This document shows positions 1 to 9,380 of a DNA stretch of 64,000 nt, piece by piece. The stretch is from contig NZ_BMFO01000001.1 of the NCBI RefSeq assembly GCF_014638745.1, positions 248,001 to 312,000 of the forward strand, written 5' to 3'. The first letter of the stretch is position 1. Each line of letters opens with the position of its first letter. Source of the stretch: Arenimonas maotaiensis. Lineage in GTDB: Bacteria; Pseudomonadota; Gammaproteobacteria; Xanthomonadales; Xanthomonadaceae. Below the pieces are notes generated by a model, which did not search any database, was not told the origin of the DNA, and saw nothing but the letters and a program-made list of their open reading frames with translations. Both the position numbers and the translations under genes were made by a program.

Positions 1-222
1 GAGACGGTGTGGAACGGCGTCAACATCCCCGAATACGCCGACCGCCCAAAACGCATCGACTTCCGCGGCCGGAACATCCGCCTGGAACGCTTCGCGGAAA
101 TGGCGCGCTTCAACTACGGCTCGACCGTGATCCTGCTGTTCCCGGAAGGCAAGATCGAACTGGATGCGTTCGCGCATCAGCAGCCGACCGTGCTCGGCCG
201 GCGCATGGGCCGCGTGCGTTAA
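1..222 (+). CDS. psd: Phosphatidylserine decarboxylase, C-terminal fragment (cut by window start)
   Basis: Phosphatidylserine decarboxylase converts phosphatidylserine to phosphatidylethanolamine at the inner membrane. Only the last 73 codons are in the window, reading in frame from base 1. The visible part contains the self-processing site: Gly-Ser-Thr, with Gly at 118-120 and Ser at 121-123. In this family the bond before that Ser is cleaved and the Ser becomes the pyruvoyl group of the alpha chain. The following STVILLF stretch and the roughly 33-residue alpha chain fit the family. The residue before GST is Tyr, where Leu or Met is more usual. The gene ends 18 bp before a convergent gene. 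The motif and length fit together, so the identification is good despite truncation. Confidence 0.88.
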   Translation, partial: ETVWNGVNIPEYADRPKRIDFRGRNIRLERFAEMARFNYGSTVILLFPEGKIELDAFAHQQPTVLGRRMGRVR

Positions 223-240
223 CGCAAGGCGCCGGTCCGA

Positions 241-2082
241 TCAGGATGGCGGCGGCGCGCCGGCTTTCTCCGTCTCGCCGCATTCCTCCACTTTGTCGTC
301 CAGATCCATGCGATAACGCGTACCGGCGATTTCCAGTTCCCGTAATACCGGCGGCACCACGGCAAAACGGCCGGCCCGCAACGCCTCGCGCGTGCCCGGG
401 CAATTGAACGGCAACAGCAGATTGCCGATCCGGTGCCACCCCTGCGGCCCGCGCTTGAGCACGCCGAGCGAACCGGAGCCGAGCTGCAGCGCCACCTCCT
501 GCGTGCCATCGGCGTCAAGGTCGATCAGGTAGGCGTCGCAGGTCTTGCCGCTGTCGCGCAGGCATTCGGGATATTGCCAGGATTCGTCTTTCATCGCCGC
601 CGGCCAGTCCTGGGCCAGGAAATCGGCAGGCAGCGCCGCGCCGTTCGGCCACACGCGGATGTTGGTGGCCAACAATTCCCGACTCATCTTCGCCGGCTGC
701 GCGTTCCATTCGGTCTGTTTGGCCAAGGCCGCCGCGGCCTTCAGCCGGACGGTGGCGGCATCGGCCAGCGTGTTGTCCGATTGCAGATCGCGCAGGGCGT
801 CCTGACCGAAGCGTTGGCCGCTGAAGCGCAGGTAGTCGTAATCGAAGGCGGCGGCGGTGATGTTGCCGGCACGCAGATGCGCGACCTGGCTGTTGACCGA
901 AATGCGTGCCGGATCGAGCGCCGGCGAGAAAATCGCCAGTAACAGGAACAGCAGCATGAAGGCCGTGAAGATGTTGACAGGCGCGATCCGTGACAGCCAT
1001 TGCGGGCTACGCAGCGCGGCCCAGAAATAACCCGCTCCGCAGCCCAAGGCCACCACCAGACAGAACGCGGCGACCAGGCGGTCGACGGTCCAGCCGTACT
1101 GTCCGACCCGCAGACTGAGTGCATAGGCGGCAATCAGGGCCAGAGGCAGAATCAACAGGACCGCAATTTTCGCACCGAAGCGAATCGGCAGCGCGACTTC
1201 CGAACTGACACTGCCATCCTGGAACGCGGCATTAATTAATACCGCGAGAACTGCCGATGCAGCCAACAGCAATGCCGTCGCGGCTTTGGTGGCCCACAGC
1301 GGCTCCAGGCCGGTGAACGGCAATGCCAGCAGGAATCCACCGATTAGCAGCACGGCCACCGGTAGAATCCAGGACAGCAAAACCAAAACCAGACTGCGAA
1401 CGCCATGCACGATGGCCGGCCGCACGTCGGTGATGTGCAGGGCATAGGCGAAGGCGAAGGTGGTGACCGGAATCGCGAACCACGGCTCGTCCAGCATATC
1501 GCGCAGGAAATCGAGCGTGATCAGGTGGAACAGCGCCGCGCCGAGCACGAGCACCAGCCAGGACAGGCCGGTGAACGCGGCCGCGAACGCGACCTGGATC
1601 AGCAGTTTCCAGGAAGACTCGAAATAGCTGCGATAGGATGCGATGCGGCGGCCGTCCAGCGCGGCGGCGGTGACCATCGAATGCGCGATGAAGAAGCCGG
1701 CCAAGGCATGCACCCACAACTCGGGCGACGGATAGCGGGCGCCGCCGGGGGTGACACCGTAACGCCAATCCGGCGCGCCGAGGCTGCGCCAGATGTCGTA
1801 AAAGCCGAGCAGGGCCAGCACCAGCGCCGCCGGAAGCAACCAGCGCAGCAGGCTACGGCCTGGAATGTGCCCGAGCCCGGAAATCGCCAGACCCGGCGCG
1901 ATGGCGGCGACCAGCAGCAGCGCCGCGAAGAGACCGGAGTTGCCGGCGTTCCAGATGCCGTTCTCGGCGGCCTGGTAGATCAGGTACAGCGCCAAGCCCT
2001 GCAGCAGGCCGATCAGCACGCGGGCGCCGGCGGTGGCGCGGTTGACGTCGGAACGCGGTACGCGGCTTTCGGTCTCGGACAT
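241..2082 (-). CDS. DUF4153-type multi-spanning membrane protein
   Basis: A 613-aa protein. The first two-thirds is a series of long hydrophobic segments (about 10-13 predicted spans, residues ~20-420), like DUF4153 membrane proteins, whose biochemical role is unknown. The C-terminal ~190 residues are soluble and contain a DLDADGTQEVAL stretch resembling FG-GAP/Ca-binding loops. The start chosen, MSETESRV, lies just after a TATAAT-like -10 in the divergent intergenic gap; an in-frame extension upstream would run into the divergent gene. It is convergent with psd. No operon partner is visible. The assignment to DUF4153 is from general architecture and is only moderately certain. Confidence 0.7.
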   Translation of the reverse strand: MSETESRVPRSDVNRATAGARVLIGLLQGLALYLIYQAAENGIWNAGNSGLFAALLLVAAIAPGLAISGLGHIPGRSLLRWLLPAALVLALLGFYDIWRSLGAPDWRYGVTPGGARYPSPELWVHALAGFFIAHSMVTAAALDGRRIASYRSYFESSWKLLIQVAFAAAFTGLSWLVLVLGAALFHLITLDFLRDMLDEPWFAIPVTTFAFAYALHITDVRPAIVHGVRSLVLVLLSWILPVAVLLIGGFLLALPFTGLEPLWATKAATALLLAASAVLAVLINAAFQDGSVSSEVALPIRFGAKIAVLLILPLALIAAYALSLRVGQYGWTVDRLVAAFCLVVALGCGAGYFWAALRSPQWLSRIAPVNIFTAFMLLFLLLAIFSPALDPARISVNSQVAHLRAGNITAAAFDYDYLRFSGQRFGQDALRDLQSDNTLADAATVRLKAAAALAKQTEWNAQPAKMSRELLATNIRVWPNGAALPADFLAQDWPAAMKDESWQYPECLRDSGKTCDAYLIDLDADGTQEVALQLGSGSLGVLKRGPQGWHRIGNLLLPFNCPGTREALRAGRFAVVPPVLRELEIAGTRYRMDLDDKVEECGETEKAGAPPPS

Positions 2083-2110
2083 GGCGGCGGTCTCCGGAGG
2101 CTTTGCCGCG

Positions 2111-2116
2111 ATTATA
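2111..2116 (-). promoter_or_regulatory. Candidate -10 element for the DUF4153 gene
   Basis: On the minus strand this reads TATAAT, a perfect -10 match, 29 bp upstream of the chosen start codon in the 79-bp gap between divergent genes. No convincing -35 is seen at 16-18 bp, so only the -10 is proposed. Confidence 0.4.
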
Positions 2117-2161
2117 GCCCCGCCATGGCAGAATGATGCCATTCCACCGGAGCCGTACACC

Positions 2162-3310
2162 ATGCGCATTCCCGCCCTGCTCGCGTTGTCCGCCGGCTTG
2201 ATTTCGCCGGCCTTGGCCGCCACGGTACGCGTGGCCACGTTCAACGCCTCGCTGTATTCCGAGCGCGCCGACGGCTTGGTCGAACGCCTGCGGAATGACG
2301 ATCCGGCGGCACGCAAGATCGCCGCGGTCATCCAGCACAAACGGCCGGACATCCTGCTGCTGAACGAATTCGACTACGACGCCGATGGCACCGCCGCCGA
2401 CCTGTTCCAGCAACGCTATCTGGCCGTGCCGCAATACGGCCAGGCGGAAATCAGCTACCCGTACCGTTACTTCGCGCCGGTCAACACCGGCGTGCCAAGC
2501 GGTTTCGACCTGGACGGCGACGGCCGCTGCGACGGCCCCGGTGATGCTTGGGGTTTCGGCCGGCATCCCGGCCAATACGGCATGTTGGTGCTGTCACGCT
2601 TTCCGATCGAGCAATCAGCGGTACGCACGTTCCGCGACGTCCTTTGGCGGGACATGCCCGGCGCCTTGGCGCCACAGCATCCGGACGGCTCGTCCTGGTA
2701 TCCGCCCGCGGCGTGGCACGTGTTCCCGCTGTCCTCGAAATCGCACTGGGACGTGCCGGTACGGACGCCGCTGGGCACGATTCATCTGTTGGCCGCGCAC
2801 CCCACGCCGCCGGTGTTCGACGGCCCGGAAGACCGCAACGGCCGGCGTAACGCCGATGAAATCCGGTTCTGGCGTGACTATATATCGACGCAGAACGCCG
2901 ATTGGATCGTCGACGACGAGGGCCGGCGCGGCGGCTTGGCCGCGGAAGCGCGCTTCGTGATCGTGGGCGACCTCAACGCCGATCCGGCCGACGGCGGCGG
3001 CCGGCGCGAGGCCATCATCGAGTTATTGGAACATCCGCGCATATTGCGCATGGCCACACCGCAGTCCGTCGGTGCGGAGGCGGCGGCTTGGGCCGATGGC
3101 GGCGCCAACACCGGTCACCGTGGCGCGCACCGGCACGACACCGCCGCGTTCGGGCCGCAATCGGGCAATCTGCGCGTCGATTACGTGTTGCCGTCGACCG
3201 GTTTCCGGGCCACCGCCTCGGGCGTGTTCTGGCCGATGCCGGACGAAACCGGCGCGGACTGGCTGGACGCCAGCGACCACCGCATGGTGTGGGTCGATCT
3301 GACGGATTAA
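2162..3310 (+). CDS. Secreted endonuclease/exonuclease/phosphatase (EEP) family protein
   Basis: A 382-aa protein with an N-terminal signal peptide ([19 protein letters not shown], cleavage near residue 20), so probably periplasmic or secreted. The EEP fold motifs appear in order: ATFNASLY near the start of the mature chain, NEFDYD (metal-binding Glu), HPTPP in the middle, [13 protein letters not shown] and the terminal [10 protein letters not shown] with the catalytic Asp-His. These are the residues used by DNase I-like nucleases and phosphodiesterases, and substrate cannot be told from sequence. The start is preceded by GGAG about 10 bp upstream. Its 3' end overlaps the convergent purT by 4 bp. 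Confidence 0.85.
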   Translation: MRIPALLALSAGLISPALAATVRVATFNASLYSERADGLVERLRNDDPAARKIAAVIQHKRPDILLLNEFDYDADGTAADLFQQRYLAVPQYGQAEISYPYRYFAPVNTGVPSGFDLDGDGRCDGPGDAWGFGRHPGQYGMLVLSRFPIEQSAVRTFRDVLWRDMPGALAPQHPDGSSWYPPAAWHVFPLSSKSHWDVPVRTPLGTIHLLAAHPTPPVFDGPEDRNGRRNADEIRFWRDYISTQNADWIVDDEGRRGGLAAEARFVIVGDLNADPADGGGRREAIIELLEHPRILRMATPQSVGAEAAAWADGGANTGHRGAHRHDTAAFGPQSGNLRVDYVLPSTGFRATASGVFWPMPDETGADWLDASDHRMVWVDLTD

Positions 3311-4503
3311 ATCAGGTCGACCTTCAACGCGGCGGCGGCGCGGCGCGCCTTGGCGCGCGCGGCCTCGATCGACACATCGCGGGCCAAGGTGACCGCCACG
3401 CGGCGGGAGCCGTCCACCGACGGTTTGCCGAACAGGCGCAGTGCGGTGCCGGGTTCGATCAAGGCCCGGTCGACCTCGCGGAACTGCGGAATGCCCTTGC
3501 CCTTGGCCAGAATGGCGACCGAAGCCGACGGTCCGTAATCGGCGATTTCCGGAATCGGCAGGCCGAGGATGGCGCGCGCGTGCAGGGCGAATTCCGACAG
3601 CTCCTGCGAGATCAGTGTGACCAGTCCGGTGTCGTGCGGGCGCGGCGAGACTTCGCTGAACCAGACCTTGTCGCCTTTCACGAACAGCTCGACGCCGAAC
3701 ACGCCGTAGCCGCCGAGCTCGTCGGTGACGGCGCGGGCGATGCGTTGCGCCTCGGCCAGCGCGGCGTCGCGCATCGGCTGCGGCATCCAGCTCTCGCGGT
3801 AGTCGCCGTCGACCTGCAGATGGCCGACCGGCGCGCAGAACGAGGTGCCGTCGCGGTGGCGCACGGTCAACAGGGTGATTTCGTAATCGAAGTCGACGAA
3901 GCCTTCGACGATGCAGCGGCCCTGGCCGGCGCGGCCGCCGGTCTGCGCCTTTTCCCAGGCCGGGGCGATGTCGTCCACGCCGCGCACCGTGCTCTGGCCC
4001 TTGCCGGACGAGGACATCAGCGGCTTGACCACGCACGGCAGGCCGATGGCCTTGACCGCTTCCAGGTATTCGGCCTCGGTGTCGACGAAGCCGTACGGCG
4101 AGGTGGGCAGCCCGAGCGTTTCCGCGGCCAGCCGGCGGATGCCTTCGCGGTCCATGGTCAGGCGCGCGGCGCGCGCGGTCGGAATCACCCGCAGGCCGGC
4201 ACCCTCCTCCAACTCCACCAAGGTCTGGGTGTGGATGGCTTCGATTTCCGGCACCACCAGATGCGGTCTGACATGCGCGATCAGATCGCGCAATGCGGCC
4301 GGGTCGAGCATGTTCAGCGTATGGCATTCGTGCGCCACCTGCATCGCCGGCGCGTTGTCGTAACGGTCGGCGGCGATCACCTGCACGCCGAAACGCTGCA
4401 GTTCGATGGCCACTTCCTTGCCGAGTTCGCCGGCGCCGAGCAGCAGGACACGGAAGGCGTTGCGGGCTTCGGGCGTGCCGATGGCGGTGGCTTGGACGGT
4501 CAT
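3307..4503 (-). CDS. purT: Formate-dependent phosphoribosylglycinamide formyltransferase (GAR transformylase 2)
   Basis: PurT makes formyl-GAR in the third step of purine synthesis using formate and ATP, without folate. The 398-aa product matches the family length of about 390. It has the N-terminal nucleotide-binding motif [15 protein letters not shown], the central VVPEIEAI segment, and the ATP-grasp domain with [14 protein letters not shown] and the metal-binding region [20 protein letters not shown]. The ATG is in the 42-bp gap to the divergent lipoprotein gene. The 3' end overlaps the convergent EEP gene by 4 bp. The motifs are characteristic of PurT rather than PurK. Confidence 0.95.
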   Translation of the reverse strand: MTVQATAIGTPEARNAFRVLLLGAGELGKEVAIELQRFGVQVIAADRYDNAPAMQVAHECHTLNMLDPAALRDLIAHVRPHLVVPEIEAIHTQTLVELEEGAGLRVIPTARAARLTMDREGIRRLAAETLGLPTSPYGFVDTEAEYLEAVKAIGLPCVVKPLMSSSGKGQSTVRGVDDIAPAWEKAQTGGRAGQGRCIVEGFVDFDYEITLLTVRHRDGTSFCAPVGHLQVDGDYRESWMPQPMRDAALAEAQRIARAVTDELGGYGVFGVELFVKGDKVWFSEVSPRPHDTGLVTLISQELSEFALHARAILGLPIPEIADYGPSASVAILAKGKGIPQFREVDRALIEPGTALRLFGKPSVDGSRRVAVTLARDVSIEAARAKARRAAAALKVDLI

Positions 4504-4545
4504 GGCGATTGTCGGCGGATGATGGGGTATGTCATTATACGCAGG

Positions 4546-5478
4546 ATGAAACGCCTCGTTCCGGCGCGCCTGCGCCCCGCACTGCTGACCCTGTTCTGTA
4601 CCGGACCCTTGTTGCTTTCAGCCTGCCAGGCGACGTCCGAGTCGGCCGTGCAGCGCTGGTCGGAACCGGCGTTCGCCGGCATTCCCGACGCAGGCAAACT
4701 CGGCGAACTGTCCGGCATGGCGCGCTCCAACCGCCATGACGGCATCTTCTGGGCCATGAACGACGGCGACAACGCCGCCGAGCTGGTCGCCATCGACGCG
4801 CAAGCCAAGACCCGTGCGACAATCCAAGTCGAGGGCGTGCGCAACATCGACTGGGAAGACGTGGCCAGCTATGAAATCGACGGCCGCAGCTATCTCGCCA
4901 TCGCCGATACCGGCGACAACGGCGGCATCCGGCCGGAGCTGTTCATCCATATATTCGAAGAGCCCGAACAACTGGCCGACGTCACGCTCAAGCCGATACG
5001 CAGCCTCCGCTTCCGTTGGGCCGACGGCGCCCGTGACGTCGAATCGATGATGGCCTCCGGTCAACGCGGCCGCTTCTACCTGATTTCCAAGAAGCGCGTG
5101 CCGGCGGAACTGTTCACGTTGGCCATGGACGCCGCCGACGGCAGCTCGCCGGAACTGCTGTCGGTGCTGGACGGCATCGCCCAGCCGGATGCGAAGACCA
5201 TGAATACCAAGGGTGACTTCGGCCGCTACCGCGCGCAGATCACCGGCGCCGACCTCGAACCGGACGGCCAAGTGTTCGCGGTGCTCAATTACCAGCAGAT
5301 CAATTTCTTCGCCCTGCCCGAGCGTCCGGTGCCGGCACTGAAACCGCTGGCCACCATCACCCTGCCGTGGCTGCCGCAGGCCGAAGCCATCGGCTATTCC
5401 GCCGACGGCGACAGCCTGTTCGTCGGCAGCGAACAGGCACCGACGCCGCTGATCCGCTTCGACCGCATCCAGCCCTGA
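4546..5478 (+). CDS. Putative outer-membrane lipoprotein, beta-propeller-like
   Basis: A 310-aa protein starting with a lipoprotein signal: basic n-region, hydrophobic stretch and LSAC lipobox with Cys at residue 27. The mature part has features of a propeller or esterase-like fold: [31 protein letters not shown], and the C-terminal [20 protein letters not shown]. These resemble SdiA-regulated or phytase-like propellers, but no catalytic function can be assigned. An in-frame ATG nine codons earlier exists; the later ATG is preferred because AGG precedes it and it gives a normal signal peptide. A rho-independent terminator follows immediately. Confidence 0.75.
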   Translation: MKRLVPARLRPALLTLFCTGPLLLSACQATSESAVQRWSEPAFAGIPDAGKLGELSGMARSNRHDGIFWAMNDGDNAAELVAIDAQAKTRATIQVEGVRNIDWEDVASYEIDGRSYLAIADTGDNGGIRPELFIHIFEEPEQLADVTLKPIRSLRFRWADGARDVESMMASGQRGRFYLISKKRVPAELFTLAMDAADGSSPELLSVLDGIAQPDAKTMNTKGDFGRYRAQITGADLEPDGQVFAVLNYQQINFFALPERPVPALKPLATITLPWLPQAEAIGYSADGDSLFVGSEQAPTPLIRFDRIQP

Positions 5479-5505
5479 GCGGATAGCCGGCTCCGTCCAA
5501 TTACC

Positions 5506-5531
5506 AAGGCGACCCTCGTCGCCTTTTTTAT
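5506..5531 (+). terminator. Rho-independent terminator after the lipoprotein gene
   Basis: AAGGCGA pairs with TCGCCTT across a 6-nt loop and is followed by a T-run (TCGCCTTTTTTAT). It lies 28 bp after the lipoprotein stop codon. Confidence 0.85.
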
Positions 5532-5560
5532 TTCATTGATTTTTAATATTTTTCCTTCAC

Positions 5561-5588
5561 TTGACGCAGTCAATATATTTGATATCAT
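5561..5588 (+). promoter_or_regulatory. Promoter of the SPFH operon
   Basis: TTGACG (5561-5566) and TATCAT (5583-5588) are separated by 16 bp in a strikingly AT-rich island (about 5525-5600) within GC-rich DNA. A near-direct repeat of TTTGATA sits at the -10 and just downstream, a possible operator. The start codon is 26 bp downstream, with GGAG about 6 bp before it. Confidence 0.65.
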
Positions 5589-5613
5589 TTTGATACCAAT
5601 CACGGAGAATCCC

Positions 5614-6480
5614 ATGAAAGAAAACCAACTCGCGTCCTATCACGGCATCGTCAGCCTCCTCGTCGGCCTGCTCGTCATCGCCGTCGCCGGCTTCGGCTTC
5701 TTCATTGGTGGCGTGCAAGGCCAGGCGCCGGCTATTGGCATTGGCTCGCTACTGATGCTGACATTGGCCGCCTTCAGCTTGGCCGGTCTGTACATGGTGG
5801 AGCCGAACCAGGCCGCCGTGCTCAGCCTGTTCGGCAAATATGTCGGCACGGTCAAGGAACAGGGCCTGCGTTGGAACAATCCGTTCTACGGCAAGAAGAA
5901 GGTGTCGCTGCGCGTGCGCAACTTCGAATCCGGCAAGCTGAAGGTCAACGACCTCGACGGCAGCCCGATCGAGATCGCGGCGGTGGTGGTCTGGGGCGTG
6001 GTCGACTCGGCCGAAGCGGTGTACAACGTCGATGACTACGAAAGCTTCGTGCACATCCAGTCGGAAGCGGCGCTGCGCGCGATGGCCACCAGCTATCCGT
6101 ACGACCAGCACGAGGACGGCAAGATCGCCTTGCGCAGCCACGCCGACGAAATCGCCAAGCACTTGACCGAAGAGATCCAGGAGCGCCTGGCCGAAGCCGG
6201 CGTGCGCGTGATCGAAGCGCGCATCAGCCATCTGGCCTACGCGCCGGAAATCGCCCAGGCCATGCTGCAGCGCCAGCAGGCCAGCGCCATCATCGCGGCC
6301 CGCACCCGCATCGTCGAAGGCGCGGTCAGCATGGTCGAAATGGCGCTCGGCGAGCTGTCCAAGCGCAACGTGGTCGAGCTCGATCCCGAGCGCCGCGCCG
6401 CGATGGTATCCAATCTGCTGGTGGTGCTGTGCGGCGAACGCGGCACCCAGCCCGTGGTCAATGCCGGCTCGATCTACTGA
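5614..6480 (+). CDS. SPFH/Band 7 domain membrane protein
   Basis: A 288-aa protein with two N-terminal transmembrane segments (residues ~10-32 and ~42-62), followed by an SPFH/band-7 domain beginning at [19 protein letters not shown] and running through [29 protein letters not shown] helical region follows ([19 protein letters not shown], then [22 protein letters not shown]). Members scaffold membrane microdomains or regulate proteases; the specific partner here is unknown. It is the first gene of an apparent operon with a ribbon-helix-helix protein and a hydrolase. An SPFH gene beside an Arc-type gene is a common pairing in Proteobacteria. Start set by the strong GGAG ribosome binding site. 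Confidence 0.88.
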   Translation: MKENQLASYHGIVSLLVGLLVIAVAGFGFFIGGVQGQAPAIGIGSLLMLTLAAFSLAGLYMVEPNQAAVLSLFGKYVGTVKEQGLRWNNPFYGKKKVSLRVRNFESGKLKVNDLDGSPIEIAAVVVWGVVDSAEAVYNVDDYESFVHIQSEAALRAMATSYPYDQHEDGKIALRSHADEIAKHLTEEIQERLAEAGVRVIEARISHLAYAPEIAQAMLQRQQASAIIAARTRIVEGAVSMVEMALGELSKRNVVELDPERRAAMVSNLLVVLCGERGTQPVVNAGSIY

Positions 6481-6489
6481 CCGCTCGCC

Positions 6490-6687
6490 ATGAGCGAGAA
6501 AAAGGCCTTTCCGCTGCGCATCAACGCCCGGGTGCTGGAAGCCGTCCAGCACTGGGCCGATGATGAGTTGCGCTCGCTGAACGCACAGATCGAATATGTG
6601 CTGCGCGACGCGTTGCGCCGCAACGGCCGATTGAAGGCACCGAACGCGGATACCGGGGAAAACGCCGGCACAGGAGAATCCGAATGA
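6490..6687 (+). CDS. Arc-family ribbon-helix-helix DNA-binding protein
   Basis: A 65-aa protein whose first 45 residues (KAFPLRINARVLEAVQHW then SLNAQIEYVLRDALRR) fit the Arc/MetJ ribbon-helix-helix pattern: a beta strand PLRIN, helix A, and helix B with the SLNAQIE turn. The C-terminus is polar and probably disordered. It starts 9 bp after the SPFH gene and overlaps the following hydrolase by 4 bp (ATGA), so the three are probably co-transcribed. The likely target is the operon's own AT-rich promoter, by inference from position only. Confidence 0.8.
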   Translation: MSEKKAFPLRINARVLEAVQHWADDELRSLNAQIEYVLRDALRRNGRLKAPNADTGENAGTGESE

Positions 6688-8051
6688 AACACGCACCGAC
6701 AGTCCTGCCGCTGCTGCTGGCGATGGTCCTGCCTTGCACTATGGCCGCCGCCGGCAACACACCCGGCACCGGGGCCACTGCCTCGGCCAATACCGAATCC
6801 GCACCGGCCATCGGCATCGCGGATCGCTTCCTGGTCCTGCTCGATGCCGGCGACCATGCCGGTGCGCATGCCCTGTTCGACGACTCCCTCGGGAAAAGCC
6901 TGTCGTCGGTACAGTTGGGCGATGTCTGGAACGCGCTGCCGCGCCAATTCGGCGCGCTGCGCAGCCGCGGCGCGGCGCGGCTGACCGCGCAAAACGGCCA
7001 GAACCTGGTGTTCTACCGCCACCAATTCGCCAATGCGGCACTGGATGCGCTGGTCGCGGTCGATGCACGCGGCAGGATTTCGGGCTTCCGCATCCTGCCT
7101 GCGGCGGCGCAGACGCCTCCCACTCCCTTACCTGTCGCCGATTCCGCGTTTTCGGAACGCATGTTGCAGATCGGCGATGACGCCACCGGACTGCCGGCGA
7201 CGCTGACCCTGCCCGCCGGCGATGGCCCCTTCCCCGCCGTGGTGCTGGTGCACGGCTCCGGGCCGCACGACCGCGACGAAAGCATTGGGCCGAACAAACC
7301 GTTCAGCGATCTGGCCCATGGTCTGGCGCGCGACGGTATCGCCGTGCTGCGCTACGAGAAACGCACCAAGGCGCGGCCGCAGGATTTCGCCGGCGGCCAT
7401 TTCACGCTGCGCGAAGAAACGGTGGACGACGCCGTCGCCGCACTGGCGCTCCTGCGCCGGACGCCCGGCATCGATGCGGCCCGGGTATTCGTGCTCGGCC
7501 ATAGTCTGGGCGGTTACGCGGCGCCGATGATCGCCAGACAGGCCGGCAACGTGCGCGGTCTCGTGCTGTTGGCGGCCAACGCCCGCGATCTGCACGACAT
7601 CGTGCCGGAGCAGGTCGAATACCTGGCCGAACTGGACGATGCGGTCACCGAGCCGGAGTTGCAGGCGATTGCCGCGATGCGCGCGCAACGCGATGAAATC
7701 GAGGCGATGCGCGGCGGCGGACCGGCGCCGGCCAAGCCGATGCTGGGTTTGCCGGAAACCTATTGGCGCGGGCTGCTGGCTTACGATCCGGTAGCCGAAG
7801 CCAAGGCCTTGAAATTGCCGATGCTGTTGGTCCAAGGCGAACGCGACTACCAAGTGACGGTGGCCGGCGATCTGGCGCGCTGGCAGAAAGGCCTGTCCGG
7901 CCGAGCCGACGTGCGCATCCGGCGCTATCCGGCGTTGAACCATCTGCTGATGCCGGGCCAAGGCCGGGGCAATCCGCAGGAGTACCTCAAGCCCGCGCAG
8001 GTCGATGCCGCCGTGATCGCCGACATCGCGGCGTGGATCAAGGCGCACTGA
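6684..8051 (+). CDS. Alpha/beta hydrolase with N-terminal DUF3887-like domain
   Basis: A 455-aa exported protein: signal peptide over the first ~24 residues, then a DUF3887-type segment (about 45-135), then an alpha/beta hydrolase domain. The nucleophile elbow is GHSLGGY. Before it are VVLVHGSGPHDRDE (oxyanion loop) and IAVLRYEKRTKARP. After it LLVQGERDYQV supplies the acid and NHLLMPG the catalytic His. These are traits of serine esterases or peptidases; the substrate is unknown. It overlaps the Arc gene by 4 bp and is followed 4 bp later by a PH-domain gene. Confidence 0.85.
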   Translation: MKHAPTVLPLLLAMVLPCTMAAAGNTPGTGATASANTESAPAIGIADRFLVLLDAGDHAGAHALFDDSLGKSLSSVQLGDVWNALPRQFGALRSRGAARLTAQNGQNLVFYRHQFANAALDALVAVDARGRISGFRILPAAAQTPPTPLPVADSAFSERMLQIGDDATGLPATLTLPAGDGPFPAVVLVHGSGPHDRDESIGPNKPFSDLAHGLARDGIAVLRYEKRTKARPQDFAGGHFTLREETVDDAVAALALLRRTPGIDAARVFVLGHSLGGYAAPMIARQAGNVRGLVLLAANARDLHDIVPEQVEYLAELDDAVTEPELQAIAAMRAQRDEIEAMRGGGPAPAKPMLGLPETYWRGLLAYDPVAEAKALKLPMLLVQGERDYQVTVAGDLARWQKGLSGRADVRIRRYPALNHLLMPGQGRGNPQEYLKPAQVDAAVIADIAAWIKAH

Positions 8052-8055
8052 GGCC

Positions 8056-8586
8056 ATGGCGACCGTGAAATCCTTCGAACTGGCGCCACCCGGTCCGGCC
8101 GCGAATCTGCTGCTGATCGCCGCGGCCCTGCTGCCGGCGCTGGTGACGGCAGCCGTCTGGGCCGGCGATCCGGCCGCGTTCGAGGCTGTGCCGGCATGGG
8201 CATTGGTCATGATCATCCTGTTCGGCCCGGTGCTGATCGGATTCGGGCTGCTGCATGCGCGCAATCCGCGCATCGAATTGGACGCGGTGCATTTGACGCT
8301 GCGATTGGGCCTGATCCGCACGCGCTGGCGGCGCGCCGACCTGCAGGTGCAGCAGGCGCGCCTGCTCGACCTGGACGGCGAACGCGACTGGCAACCGCGA
8401 TGGAAGCTGTTCGGGGCCGCCCTGCCCGGCCTGCAATCCGGGCTGTTCCGGCTGCGCAACGGCCGAAACGCGCGCGTGTACCTGACGGCACGGCAGGCGG
8501 TGGTGTTGCTGCCTACCCAACGCGGCCCGATTTTATTAAGCTTGGTGCGACCGAGGGATTTCCTCGCCGCCCTGCAGAGCGCCTGA
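8056..8586 (+). CDS. PH-domain-like membrane protein of unknown function
   Basis: A 176-aa protein with two N-terminal membrane spans (~17-38 and ~46-66), followed by a segment beginning NPRIELDAVHLTLRLGLIRTRWRR. That beta-rich, basic layout resembles the bacterial PH domain (bPH) after a membrane hairpin. No catalytic motif is seen. It lies 4 bp after the hydrolase, and its TGA shares one base with the next ATG (TGATG), so it is in the same transcription unit. The functional link is unknown. Confidence 0.6.
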   Translation: MATVKSFELAPPGPAANLLLIAAALLPALVTAAVWAGDPAAFEAVPAWALVMIILFGPVLIGFGLLHARNPRIELDAVHLTLRLGLIRTRWRRADLQVQQARLLDLDGERDWQPRWKLFGAALPGLQSGLFRLRNGRNARVYLTARQAVVLLPTQRGPILLSLVRPRDFLAALQSA

Positions 8587-9380
8587 TGCTGACGCCCCCG
8601 GAATACCGACTGATCAACGGCCGCGTGTACGACGCGGTGCCGGCCTGTCTGTACCGCGCCCACGGCAACGCGCAGGCGCGGCAGCTTGCGTCGGCCGATT
8701 GGCTGGTCCGCGACCGCCGCGACGGCCGTTACGTCGCCACGCTGCATCACGGCCGCGCGCGCTTCTTCCTGCGCAACAGCCGGCCGCGCCCGCGCGCCGA
8801 TGCGCTGGATGAGCTGTTGTTCGATGCCGCTGCCGGATCGGGCCTGCGGCCGGTGTCCGACCTTGAGCCGCTATTGGCCGAACTTGGCCTGGACGTGCTG
8901 GAATACGCGGAACGTAGCGGACTGGCGCCGGTGGCCGAACCGGTGCAACTCGAATACGCCGGCCGCGACCGCTACCGGCGGCCGCTGTGGCTGGACTACG
9001 ACGCCGCCAAAGCCTGGCGGCGCATGCGTGCCGCCGCCGGTGGCGACGGCGTGATCTTGGACGCCATTTCCGGCTTCCGCAGCGCGCATTACCAGATGGG
9101 CATCTTCCGCCGCAAGCTGGCCCGCGGCCTGACGGTTTCCGACATCCTGCAGGTCAACACCGCGCCGGGCTTCAGCGAGCACCACAGCGGGCACGCGCTC
9201 GACATCGGCACACCCGGCGAGCCACCGGCCGAAGAACGTTTCGAAGCCACGGCCGCCTTCGCCTGGCTGCAGGCCCGCGCCGGCGCTTTCGGTTTCGGCA
9301 TGAGCTATCCGCGCGGCAACCGCCACGGCATCGCCTACGAGCCGTGGCACTGGTGTTGGTCGGAAGACGCTCAGTCCTGA
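8586..9380 (+). CDS. M15-family D-alanyl-D-alanine carboxypeptidase (VanY-like)
   Basis: A 264-aa protein. The C-terminal half holds the M15B zinc-peptidase motifs: ISGFRSAHYQ, then SEHHSGHALDIG with the His-x6-Asp zinc ligands, then YEPWHWCW containing the final His. Such enzymes trim D-Ala from peptidoglycan stem peptides. The first ~130 residues do not match a family I recognise, and no signal peptide is apparent at this start. The start is set by the TGATG overlap with the preceding gene. Its 3' end overlaps the convergent glycosylase gene by 10 bp. Confidence 0.82.
   Translation: MLTPPEYRLINGRVYDAVPACLYRAHGNAQARQLASADWLVRDRRDGRYVATLHHGRARFFLRNSRPRPRADALDELLFDAAAGSGLRPVSDLEPLLAELGLDVLEYAERSGLAPVAEPVQLEYAGRDRYRRPLWLDYDAAKAWRRMRAAAGGDGVILDAISGFRSAHYQMGIFRRKLARGLTVSDILQVNTAPGFSEHHSGHALDIGTPGEPPAEERFEATAAFAWLQARAGAFGFGMSYPRGNRHGIAYEPWHWCWSEDAQS

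Noticed and set aside
2902-4545. The long N-terminal extension of the open frame that ends with the lipoprotein
   Set aside because: The part before 4546 is antisense to purT and overlaps the EEP gene. The lipobox signal at 4546 defines the real start.
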